DNA from: Actinomycetes bacterium
Lineage (GTDB): Bacteria > Actinomycetota > Actinomycetes > Propionibacteriales > Propionibacteriaceae
Direction of reading: 5' to 3'
Assembly (NCBI GenBank): GCA_023432725.1
Contig: JAEYUH010000161.1
Location: 1 to 7,456, forward strand
Length of the DNA: 7,456 nucleotides
Below are positions 1 through 6,351 of the stretch, one piece after another. Under the pieces are notes generated by a model that searched no databases, was not told where the DNA came from, and was given only the letters and a program-made list of their open reading frames with translations. The translations under genes were made by a program, and so were the position numbers. Numbering within the stretch: position 1 is the first letter of the stretch; the number at the start of each line of letters is the position of its first letter.

Positions 1-685
1 CCCACCACGTCAGGACGAGCAGGCCGATAGCGATCAGGGTCAGCACGTTCACGCCGGTGGTCATCGCCCGCAGGATGCCGGCGAGGTCGGCCACCAGCCA
101 GGTGCCGGACCGCTCGAGTTGCAGCAGCGGCTCCCCCAGCCCTGGGACGCTGAGGTCGGGCAGCTTGGCCAGGGGTGGCGACTGGGTGGGTCCGCCGCCG
201 GGCAGCCCACTGAACGTGCGGGCCGCCAGGTAGGCGCCGGCACCGGCGCCCAGCAGGTTCACCGCGACACCGGAGACGATGTGGTCGACGCCGAACACGA
301 CAGTGGCAAGGGCGTGGACGGCACCGCCCAGCATTCCCATGGCTGCCGCACCGAGGATGCCCGCCCACGGCCCGTAGTGGAAGCCGAAGAAGCCGGCCCC
401 CCAGGTACCGAGGATCATCATGCCCTCGAGGCCGATGTTGACCACGCCGGCCCGCTCCGACCACAACCCGCCAAGGCCGGCCAGCGCGAGCGGTACCGCC
501 AGGCCGATGGCTGCGGCCAGCGCCCCCGAGGAGACCATGTCGTTGGCCCCGGTCAGGACGCGGACCGTGGCGACCACCAGCAGGGAGCCGATGATCATCG
601 ACGGCCAGTACCACCGCGGCCGGTGGCGCCGGACCGGGGGAAGCGTCTGGGACAGTCCGCCGGCGACGCCGAGGTCGGCGCTCAT
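1..685 (-). CDS. Nucleoside ABC transporter permease 2 (NupQ/BPD_transp_2 type), 3' end outside window
   Basis: Inner-membrane permease, second of the pair forming the channel of a BMP-type nucleoside importer. Translating the minus strand from the ATG at 685-683 gives 228 uninterrupted residues, and the frame is still open at the left edge, so the C-terminal part is missing. After a basic N-terminus (RRHRPRWYW, about residues 19-27) come hydrophobic segments near 29-41, 54-74, 86-100, 106-131, 139-155 and 211-228. The motif GLWSERAGVVNIGLEG (about residues 73-88) is the family hallmark, equivalent to the LFNIG..GQ segment of the partner permease. The Pro/Gly-rich stretch at about 160-185 looks like an extended extracytoplasmic loop. 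The start is firm: GGAGGT lies about 6 nt upstream, and the ATG overlaps the previous gene's stop as ATGA, which indicates translational coupling. Family assignment is strong. The exact nucleoside specificity cannot be read from the sequence. Confidence 0.93.
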   Translation of the reverse strand, partial: MSADLGVAGGLSQTLPPVRRHRPRWYWPSMIIGSLLVVATVRVLTGANDMVSSGALAAAIGLAVPLALAGLGGLWSERAGVVNIGLEGMMILGTWGAGFFGFHYGPWAGILGAAAMGMLGGAVHALATVVFGVDHIVSGVAVNLLGAGAGAYLAARTFSGLPGGGPTQSPPLAKLPDLSVPGLGEPLLQLERSGTWLVADLAGILRAMTTGVNVLTLIAIGLLVLTWW

Positions 686-1797
686 GCCGCCACCTCCTCG
701 GAGGTCCGGGACTGGGCTGCGAGTTCGCGAGCCACCCGGCGCTGCTCGATGGTCTGCTCGGCCCTGCGGACCAGCTCGTAGGCGACCACGACGCTCAGCA
801 CGATGATCCCCTGGATCACCAGCACGAGCCGGTCGGAGACACCGGCGCCGATCTGCAGGCCGTTGCTGAGCTGGTTGAGGTAGCCCCACAGCACGGCGGC
901 GATGGCCATCCCGATGGCGTTGTTGCGTCCCAGCAGGGCGACCGCGATCCCGGCGAACCCGAGTCCCGCCTGGAAGGTGTCGCCGTAGGCGTAGTCCTGG
1001 CCGAACAGCAGCGGCATGCCGACCAGGCCCGCCACGGCGCCCGACATCACCATCGAGATGACCACCATCCGCTTCACCCGCACCCCGCTGGCCAGGGCCG
1101 CGGACTCCGAGGCGCCGGCTGCCCGCAGATCGAAGCCGAACCGGGTCTTGCCGACGATGAACCAGTAGGCGATGCCGACAAGGATCGCCAGGACTATCAG
1201 CCCGTAGATCTTGTTGGGAGTGTTCAGGAAGCTGTCCACAGGGATGCCGGGGACTCGTGAGCTCTCCGGGATCGGCTGGGTGCTGGTGACGTTGCTGCCC
1301 TCGATCTTGACCGCTGTCTGGCGCAGGAAGTAGGCGACAAGGTAGGTGGCGATGTAGTTCAGCATGATCGTCGAGATCACCTCGGAGACGCCACGACCCA
1401 CCTTGAGGACGCCGGCGATCAGCGACCACAGGGCGCCGGTGACCATCGCGACCAGGATCGAGACGATGATGTTCAGCCAGCCCGGGAGGAACGCCTGGCC
1501 GGCGAACAGCGCCGCGGCGAACGAGGCGACCCGGTACTGACCGTCGACACCGATGTTGAACAGGTTCATCCGGAAGCCGATCGCCACCGCGACCGCGGAC
1601 AGGTAGAGGACTGTCGCCTCGTTGATGATCGCCACCACCTGGCGGGGTAGCGGAACCTTGAACAGCACAGCCCACACGTCGAGCACCGGATCGCCGGCAG
1701 CCAGCAGGATCACCGTGGTGAGCGCGAGGGCGGACACCATCGCGACCACCGGTGCCGCCGCGCCGAGCGCGATCCGGGTCCAGTCGAACCGTTTCAT
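682..1797 (-). CDS. Nucleoside ABC transporter permease 1 (NupP/BPD_transp_2 type)
   Basis: Membrane permease of 371 residues, partner of the permease that follows it. Hydrophobic segments lie near residues 9-35, 62-80, 90-105, 108-131, 140-158, 197-215, 245-265, 277-290, 293-310 and 323-341, consistent with an 8-10 helix importer channel. The segment GFRMNLFNIGVDGQ (74-87) is the family signature. GFDLRAAGASESAALASG (221-238), just before a hydrophobic pair, resembles the cytoplasmic coupling loop (EAA-like) that docks on the ATPase. The tail from about 343 is charged (RRAEQTIEQRRVARE) and probably cytoplasmic. The ATG at 1797-1795 overlaps the ATPase stop as ATGA and is preceded by GAGGTGGAGG. 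Gene order ATPase-permease-permease matches the Bacillus subtilis nupNOPQ guanosine importer and the streptococcal BMP-linked nucleoside importers (known from the family). Substrate is inferred to be nucleosides. Confidence 0.95.
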   Translation of the reverse strand: MKRFDWTRIALGAAAPVVAMVSALALTTVILLAAGDPVLDVWAVLFKVPLPRQVVAIINEATVLYLSAVAVAIGFRMNLFNIGVDGQYRVASFAAALFAGQAFLPGWLNIIVSILVAMVTGALWSLIAGVLKVGRGVSEVISTIMLNYIATYLVAYFLRQTAVKIEGSNVTSTQPIPESSRVPGIPVDSFLNTPNKIYGLIVLAILVGIAYWFIVGKTRFGFDLRAAGASESAALASGVRVKRMVVISMVMSGAVAGLVGMPLLFGQDYAYGDTFQAGLGFAGIAVALLGRNNAIGMAIAAVLWGYLNQLSNGLQIGAGVSDRLVLVIQGIIVLSVVVAYELVRRAEQTIEQRRVARELAAQSRTSEEVAA

Positions 1798-3374
1798 GCC
1801 TCCACCTCGGTTCCGCTCGTTGCCCGCCGGGGTGCCGCGGCCGGTTCCTCGTTACTCGCTCCCGTCATCGCCGCGCCCAGTTCCTCGCGGGTCACGGTGT
1901 CGGGGTCGAAGCTGGCGGCGATCCGGCCGCGCAGGATGACGTGCAGGGTGTCGGACAGGCCGACGAGCTCCTCGAGATCGGCCGAGATCAGCAGGACCCC
2001 CATCCCGGCTCGGCGGGCCTCCTTGATCAGGTCCCAGATGGCTGCCTGCGCCCCGACATCGACCCCACGGGTCGGGTGGGCTGCCAGCAGCACGCGCGGG
2101 GTATGGCTCATCTCGCGACCCACGATCAGCTTCTGCTGGTTGCCGCCGGACAGCGAGCCCGCGGTGACATGGATCGACGGGGTGCGGACGTCGTACTCCG
2201 CGACGATCTGGGTGGTGCTCTTCTGCGCCCCTGCCGCGTCGATCAGGGGACCCTTGCTGCCGGGAGCCTGGGTCTGGTGGCCGAGGATGACGTTCTCCCA
2301 CAGCGGCGCTTCGAGCAGCAGGCCGTGGCGGTGGCGGTCCTCGGGGATGAATCCGACGCCTGCCTCCCTGACCCGGCGGGTGTCCCAGCTGGTGATGTCC
2401 TCGCCGTCGAGCAGGATCACTCCCGAGCTGGGTCGGCGCATGCCCATCACGACGTCGACCAGCTGGGCCTGGCCGTTGCCCTCGACCCCTGCGATCCCGA
2501 CCACCTCACCCGCGTGGACGACGATGTCGATGTCGTCGAGCTGGCGTGGCCCGCCGGGCGTCGCCAGGCCGACCCCGCGGAACTCGAGCACGGTGGTGTC
2601 GGTGACCGTCGACTCCTCGGTCGCCGGGGTGGGCAGTTCGGAGCCGACCATCAGTTCGGCGAGTTGCCGCGCGGTGACCTGTCCCGGGTCGACAGCGGCG
2701 ACGGTGGTGCCGCGGCGGATCACGGTGATGTCGTCGGCGACGCTCAGCACCTCGTCGAGCTTGTGCGAGATGAAGATCACCGTCAGGCCCTCGGCCTTCA
2801 GTTCCTTGAGGTGGCCGAAGAGGTCGGTCACCTCCTGCGGCACGAGGACGGCCGTCGGTTCGTCGAGGATGAGGATGCGCGCACCCCGGTAGAGCACCTT
2901 GAGGATCTCGATCCGCTGCCGGTCGCCGACCCCGAGGTCGGCCACCAGCGCATCGGGGTCGATGGCCATGCCGTACTCGTGGCCGATCTCACGGATCCTG
3001 CTGCGGGCGCGCTCCCCGATGCCGTGGAGCTTCTCGGCTCCCAACACGACGTTCTCGAGGACGGTGAGGTTGTCGGCCAGCATGAAGTGCTGGAACACCA
3101 TCCCGATGCCCGCCTGGATCGCCCGCTGGGGACTGGTCAGGACGGTCTCGACGCCGTTGACCCTGATGGTTCCCTCGTCGGGCAGCTGGACGCCGTAGAG
3201 GATCTTCATCAGCGTCGACTTGCCGGCGCCGTTCTCGCCCACTATCGCGTGGATGGTGCCGCGCCGCACGGCGAGTGAGATGTCCTTGTTGGCGACGACT
3301 CCGGGGAACCGCTTGGTGATGCCCTGCAGTTCCACAGCCAGTGGTTCGCTCGAGTTCACCTCGGCACTGGACAT
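1794..3374 (-). CDS. Nucleoside ABC transporter ATP-binding protein, two fused nucleotide-binding domains
   Basis: Cytoplasmic ATPase (526 residues) that energises the importer. It has tandem ABC domains, as in sugar and nucleoside importers of the RbsA/NupO type. Domain 1: Walker A GENGAGKST (46-54), Q-loop Q95, variant signature LGVGDRQR (147-154), Walker B ILILDEP (167-173), H-loop SHKLDEV (203-209). Domain 2: degenerate P-loop GVEGNGQAQ (296-304) without the GKS/T, canonical signature LSGGNQQK (408-415), Walker B replaced by LLAAHPTRGVDVG (429-441), and ISADLEE (463-469) without the switch His. This asymmetry is usual in the family: one composite site hydrolyses ATP while the other is degenerate. 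The ATG at 3374-3372 has AGGGA 6 nt upstream. The gene is separated from the receptor gene by 145 nt containing three hairpins, but is tightly overlapped with the downstream permease. The Pro/Ala-rich C-terminal tail (about 508-526) is variable sequence. Confidence 0.96.
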   Translation of the reverse strand: MSSAEVNSSEPLAVELQGITKRFPGVVANKDISLAVRRGTIHAIVGENGAGKSTLMKILYGVQLPDEGTIRVNGVETVLTSPQRAIQAGIGMVFQHFMLADNLTVLENVVLGAEKLHGIGERARSRIREIGHEYGMAIDPDALVADLGVGDRQRIEILKVLYRGARILILDEPTAVLVPQEVTDLFGHLKELKAEGLTVIFISHKLDEVLSVADDITVIRRGTTVAAVDPGQVTARQLAELMVGSELPTPATEESTVTDTTVLEFRGVGLATPGGPRQLDDIDIVVHAGEVVGIAGVEGNGQAQLVDVVMGMRRPSSGVILLDGEDITSWDTRRVREAGVGFIPEDRHRHGLLLEAPLWENVILGHQTQAPGSKGPLIDAAGAQKSTTQIVAEYDVRTPSIHVTAGSLSGGNQQKLIVGREMSHTPRVLLAAHPTRGVDVGAQAAIWDLIKEARRAGMGVLLISADLEELVGLSDTLHVILRGRIAASFDPDTVTREELGAAMTGASNEEPAAAPRRATSGTEVEA

Positions 3375-3391
3375 GAACGCTCCCTGATCGA

Positions 3392-3409
3392 CCCCCGCAG
3401 CCGCGGGGG
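3392..3409 (-). promoter_or_regulatory. Short G/C hairpin just upstream of the ATPase ribosome-binding site
   Basis: A perfect 7-bp inverted repeat (CCCCCGC, 3392-3398; GCGGGGG, 3403-3409) with a 4-nt loop. In the operon transcript it would end about 6 nt before the AGGGA ribosome-binding site of the ATPase gene. It has no U-tract. Its position suggests either a mild block to ribosome loading or a 5' protective structure on a processed mRNA; this role is inferred. Confidence 0.5.
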
Positions 3410-3434
3410 GTGTGACGGCACTCTAGCGCCAAGA

Positions 3435-3479
3435 CCGGCTCCTCCGGGATGCGGCGGTGCCGCAAACCGGAGGAGCCGG
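3435..3479 (-). terminator. Long stem-loop after the receptor gene (terminator or processing hairpin)
   Basis: A perfect 13-bp inverted repeat: CCGGCTCCTCCGG at 3435-3447 and its complement at 3467-3479. The 19-nt loop contains a second small hairpin (GCGGC 3451-3455 / GCCGC 3459-3463). On the transcribed minus strand it begins 40 nt after the receptor stop and is followed by TCTTGG rather than a full U-run. It is likely a partial terminator or a 3' stabilising structure that separates high receptor mRNA from the transporter core. Confidence 0.65.
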
Positions 3480-3488
3480 GAGGTTGGC

Positions 3489-3512
3489 CGGCGTGGGCCG
3501 GAGCCCACGCCG
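3489..3512 (-). terminator. First stem-loop after the receptor gene
   Basis: A perfect 10-bp inverted repeat (CGGCGTGGGC 3489-3498 / GCCCACGCCG 3503-3512) closes a 4-nt loop that reads UCCG in the transcript. It begins only 7 nt after the receptor stop codon and is followed by a pyrimidine-rich CCAACCTCCC, not a U-tract. With the next hairpin (3435-3479) it makes a tandem structure typical of leaky intra-operon termination in receptor-first ABC operons. Confidence 0.6.
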
Positions 3513-3519
3513 TCGGTCG

Positions 3520-4599
3520 TCAGGAGACCGTGTCGGGAACGACGATCGAGCCGGCGATGATCTGGTCGCGCAGCGCGTCCAGGTCGGCCTTGATGTCGTC
3601 CACGTTGCCGCCGGTGGTGGAGTAGCCCACACCGTCAGCCTTGAGGTCGAAGACCTTCGGGCCCGCCTGGAAGGCGCCGTCGTGCACGGACTTGATGAAG
3701 TCGTACACGCCGACATCCACGCGCTTCAGCATCGAGGTGAGGATGACGCTGCGAACGTCCTCGGCGGCGGTCAGGGCCTGGTCGGAGTCGACACCGATGG
3801 CCCAGCCACCGGCCTCCTTGGCGGCGGTGAAGACGCCGCCACCCGAGCCACCCGCGGCGTGGTACACGATGTCCGCGCCGGCCTGGAACATGCCGTCAGC
3901 GGCGGTCTTGCCCTTGGCCGGGTCACCGAAGCCGCTGAAGTCCGGGGGCTGGGTGAGGTAGGTGGAGTCGATCTTGATGTCGGCCTTGACAGCCTTGGCC
4001 CCGGCCTCGTAGCCGGCCTGGAACTTCTTGATCAGGTCGGTCTCGACGCCACCGACGAAGCCGATGTGCCCGGTCTTGGACTTCATGGCAGCGGCAGCGC
4101 CGACCAGGAAGGAACCCTCGTGCTCGGCGAACACGATGTTCATGATGTTCTCACCGGTCGAGGCCTCCGAGGCGTCGTCCACGATGGCGAACTTGACGTC
4201 GGGGTTGGCCTTGGCGACCTCGCCGACGGAGTTGGCGTAGGCGAAGCCGACGGCCACGATGTTGGTGAAGCCGGCGTCGATCAGCTGCTGGAGCCGCTCG
4301 GTGCGGGCCGACTCGGCCTCACCGGCAACGGCGGCGACGTCCATCGCCTCGACACCGAACTCGCTGGCGGCCTTGTCCAGGCCGGCTGCGGCGGAGTCGT
4401 TGAAGGACTGGTCACCACGACCGCCGACATCGAAGGCCATACCGACCTTGATCTTGGCCTCGGGCGCCGGGGCCTCGGAGGTGGCGCCGCCGGTGGTGGT
4501 GGTGGGCGCGGGGGAAGCTGCTGGTGTGCCCGCACAGCCAGCCAGACTCAGGGTGGCTGCGGTGGCTGCCGCGATAGCGATCTTCATCACCTGTCGCAC
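3520..4599 (-). CDS. BMP/PnrA-family nucleoside-binding lipoprotein (substrate receptor of ABC importer)
   Basis: Extracytoplasmic substrate receptor of 359 residues, anchored to the membrane by lipid. The N-terminus MRQVMKIAIAAATAATLSLAGC is a lipoprotein signal peptide with lipobox LAGC and lipidated Cys22, followed by a Thr/Ala/Pro-rich linker (about 23-48). The mature domain begins KVGMAFDVGGRGDQSFND (51-68); the DxSFND segment is the hallmark of the BMP family, where the Phe stacks on the base in PnrA. IGVDSDQ (268-274) holds the conserved Asp271 equivalent to the ribose-contacting Asp of PnrA (family knowledge). Other family segments are QQLIDAGFTNIVAVGF (104-119), GFVGGVE (180-186) and DIVYHAAGGSGGGVF (243-257). 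The start is GTG at 4599-4597, because AAAGGAG sits exactly 6 nt upstream; the internal ATG at codon 5 would be too far from it. It is the first gene of the minus-strand operon. Purine or pyrimidine nucleosides are the likely ligands; the precise ligand is not determinable here. Confidence 0.95.
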   Translation of the reverse strand: MRQVMKIAIAAATAATLSLAGCAGTPAASPAPTTTTGGATSEAPAPEAKIKVGMAFDVGGRGDQSFNDSAAAGLDKAASEFGVEAMDVAAVAGEAESARTERLQQLIDAGFTNIVAVGFAYANSVGEVAKANPDVKFAIVDDASEASTGENIMNIVFAEHEGSFLVGAAAAMKSKTGHIGFVGGVETDLIKKFQAGYEAGAKAVKADIKIDSTYLTQPPDFSGFGDPAKGKTAADGMFQAGADIVYHAAGGSGGGVFTAAKEAGGWAIGVDSDQALTAAEDVRSVILTSMLKRVDVGVYDFIKSVHDGAFQAGPKVFDLKADGVGYSTTGGNVDDIKADLDALRDQIIAGSIVVPDTVS

Positions 4600-4605
4600 G
4601 AATGT

Positions 4606-4612
4606 CTCCTTT
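4606..4612 (-). promoter_or_regulatory. Strong Shine-Dalgarno (AAAGGAG) fixing the GTG start of the receptor gene
   Basis: The minus strand reads AAAGGAG with a 6-nt gap to GTG (4599-4597). This selects the GTG rather than the in-frame ATG four codons later. Confidence 0.8.
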
Positions 4613-4647
4613 GGAACGAGAGTGCGGAGTTGTGCCCCGCGCGAGGA

Positions 4648-4653
4648 ACTTTA
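4648..4653 (-). promoter_or_regulatory. Candidate -10 element of the transporter operon promoter
   Basis: The minus strand reads TAAAGT, matching the actinobacterial TANNNT consensus. It predicts transcription starting near 4641 and a leader of about 42 nt that contains the AAAGGAG site. No good -35 hexamer is seen at the 17-nt position. A more A/T-rich stretch at 4691-4720 could hold an alternative upstream promoter. Confidence 0.4.
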
Positions 4654-4699
4654 TCCCTCTGCGGGGAATCCCACCTGCCGGGAGGGCCCGATGCAACCA

Positions 4700-4720
4700 A
4701 CCGTTATCCAAAAGTAAGGT
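4700..4720. promoter_or_regulatory. Imperfect dyad in the divergent control region (possible operator)
   Basis: ACCGTTA and TAAGGT flank an 8-nt centre (ACC-g-TTA...TAA-GGT, one bulged base). It lies in the most A/T-rich part of the 198-nt region between the divergent receptor and yjjI genes, so a shared regulator could act on both. No known operator was recognised. This is a weak, position-based suggestion. Confidence 0.25.
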
Positions 4721-4785
4721 CCGGGCGCCTCCGGCTCTCCATCCGCCACCTTCGCCGTGTGGGGAATTGCGCCCGCCGTCAGCGG

Positions 4786-4797
4786 TAGGCTGACTCT
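4786..4797 (+). promoter_or_regulatory. yjjI: Candidate -10 (TAGGCT) giving a leaderless yjjI transcript
   Basis: TAGGCT (4786-4791) fits TANNNT, and its last T lies at -7 relative to the GTG at 4798. Transcription would therefore begin at the start codon itself. No convincing Shine-Dalgarno lies upstream (only GGTAGG), which agrees with leaderless translation. The -35 region is poorly matched. Confidence 0.5.
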
Positions 4798-6351
4798 GTG
4801 GACGCATTGCAACTCGCCGTCGACGCCGAGGCGATCCTCACCAGCCCGGCGCTCGGGTACGACCAGAAGCTCCGGCAGCTCGCCGGCCTCGCCACCAGCG
4901 CACTCCCCTACCCCGCGTTGTCACCCCAGGCCCGGCAGGCCCTGGCCGAACGCGTGATCTGCGACATGTACGAGGGGCATCGCCCCTTCACGCCGCGCTA
5001 CGTGCTGCCGGACTACGCCAAAGCGCTGCGCCAGGGCGTCCGGCACCTCGAACTCGAACCGCCGGCCGACCTCGACGACGCGCTGAGCTTCCTCACCGTC
5101 CTGTACGGCCACGTCCCCTCGGTCACCACCTACCCCGTCTACCTCGGCGACCTGGACAGCCTGCTCGAGCCCTACGTGCCCGCGTCCATGAAGGACGAGG
5201 AACTGGACGCGCGGCTGCGCAGGTTCTGGCTCCAGCTCGACAGGTTGCTCCCCGACGCCTTTGTGCACGCCAACCTCGGCCCGCGCGACGGCAGGGTGGT
5301 GCGCTCGATCCTGCGCGTGGAGCGGTCGCTGCGCCAGGTGGTGCCGAACCTGACCCTCAAGGTCGACCCCGGGCTGACCCCCGACGACCTCGTGCTGGAC
5401 GCGGTGAGGACCGTCTTCGAGACCGGCAAGCCGCACTTCGCCAACCACCCGATGATGGTCGCCGACCACGGCGAGGAGTACGCAGTGGTGAGCTGCTACA
5501 ACTCGCTGAAGGTGCGCGGCGGCGCCCACTCGCTGGTCCGGCTCAACCTCAAGGAGGCGGCGCTGCGCCACACCGGCGACGCGGCGTCCTTCCTCGCCGA
5601 CGCGCTGCCGCACTGGGTGGAGCTGACCTGCGAACTGGGCGAGGCGCGGATCCGCTCCCTCGTGGAGCAGCAGGGCTTCTTCGACCACCACTTCCTGGCC
5701 ACCGAGGGCCTGGTCGACCTGGACAGGTTCTCGCTGATGTTCGGTGTCTTCGGGCTGGCGGAGGCGACGAACCTGCTGCTCGAGCGGGCAGAGACTCCGG
5801 GCCGCTACGGCCACGACGAGACGGCGAACTCCCTCGCCCTGCAGCTCACCACCCGCCTGGCCGAACTGGTGGCGCGGCGTCCGCTGCCGTACTGCGACGG
5901 GGGCGGTGGCTACGCCTACCTGCACTCCCAAAGCGGGATCGACCTCGACCTGGACGTCACCGCGGGGACCCGGATCCCGATCGGCGAGGAGCCGGGGATG
6001 CGTGCCCATATCGCGGTGTGCGCGCCGCACCACAAGCTGTTCCCGGCCGGGATCTCCGACATCTTCCACGTCGACGACACCGCGGTCGGCAACCCGCAGG
6101 CGATGGTGGACATCATCAAGGGGGCGCTCCGGGCAGGGATGCGCGACTTCACCTTCAACCTCGACTCCAACGAGTTCATCAGGATCACCGGCTATCTGGT
6201 GCGCAAGTCCGACCTCGTGGGGATCGACGAGCACGGCGCGCGGCATTCCAGCGACTACCTCGCGGCGACCGCGGAGCAGAACCACACAGTGACCACGCGG
6301 GCCGTCAAGCGCGTCACGGCGGTCGAACTCGCGCCCGCGGGCCGTGGCTGA
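4798..6351 (+). CDS. yjjI: YjjI-family (DUF3029) glycyl radical enzyme, substrate unknown
   Basis: A 517-residue glycyl radical enzyme, near the 516 residues of E. coli YjjI. The C-terminal motif RITGYLVRK (462-470) carries the predicted radical glycine, Gly465, in the RV(S/T)GY context of glycyl radical enzymes. This residue is converted to a radical by the activase encoded immediately downstream. Cys233, in YAVVSCYNSL (228-237), is the best candidate for the active-site thiyl Cys. Other family-like blocks are ERVICDMYEGHRPFTPRYVLP (51-71), SVTTYPVYLGDLDSLLEPY (108-126), YCDGGGGYAYLHSQSG (365-380) and CAPHHKLFPAGISDIFH (408-424). The YjjI family is much shorter than pyruvate formate-lyase or diol-dehydratase members (about 760-850 residues), and its reaction is not known to me. 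The start is GTG at 4798; the upstream -10 spacing suggests leaderless translation. The gene overlaps the activase by 8 nt. It sits divergent to a nucleoside-type importer, echoing its deo-operon neighbourhood in E. coli. It is cytoplasmic and oxygen-labile once activated. Confidence 0.93.
   Translation: MDALQLAVDAEAILTSPALGYDQKLRQLAGLATSALPYPALSPQARQALAERVICDMYEGHRPFTPRYVLPDYAKALRQGVRHLELEPPADLDDALSFLTVLYGHVPSVTTYPVYLGDLDSLLEPYVPASMKDEELDARLRRFWLQLDRLLPDAFVHANLGPRDGRVVRSILRVERSLRQVVPNLTLKVDPGLTPDDLVLDAVRTVFETGKPHFANHPMMVADHGEEYAVVSCYNSLKVRGGAHSLVRLNLKEAALRHTGDAASFLADALPHWVELTCELGEARIRSLVEQQGFFDHHFLATEGLVDLDRFSLMFGVFGLAEATNLLLERAETPGRYGHDETANSLALQLTTRLAELVARRPLPYCDGGGGYAYLHSQSGIDLDLDVTAGTRIPIGEEPGMRAHIAVCAPHHKLFPAGISDIFHVDDTAVGNPQAMVDIIKGALRAGMRDFTFNLDSNEFIRITGYLVRKSDLVGIDEHGARHSSDYLAATAEQNHTVTTRAVKRVTAVELAPAGRG

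Noticed and set aside
119..806. Two overlapping plus-strand open frames at the left end
   Set aside because: They lie opposite the second permease, whose frame is open to the window edge and has the family motif; their products are low-complexity.
2270..2580. Possible damage to the ATPase, because the second P-loop lacks GKS/T
   Set aside because: A degenerate second nucleotide-binding domain is normal for this family, and the signature LSGGNQQK is intact.
1752..3278. Long plus-strand open frame (508 codons) opposite the ATPase
   Set aside because: It is antisense to a clear ABC ATPase, its translation is a biased Asp/Val/Gly/His/Arg mix with no motif, and it reflects the lack of stop codons in G+C-rich antisense DNA.
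3457..4788. Plus-strand open frame (443 codons) opposite the receptor gene
   Set aside because: It is antisense to a complete BMP lipoprotein with signal peptide and ribosome-binding site; its product is low-complexity Gly/Val/Asp/Leu-rich.
4600..4797. Riboswitch or small RNA in the divergent region
   Set aside because: I saw no recognisable purine, pre-queuosine or other riboswitch core, and the predicted leaders (about 42 nt and zero) are too short to hold one.
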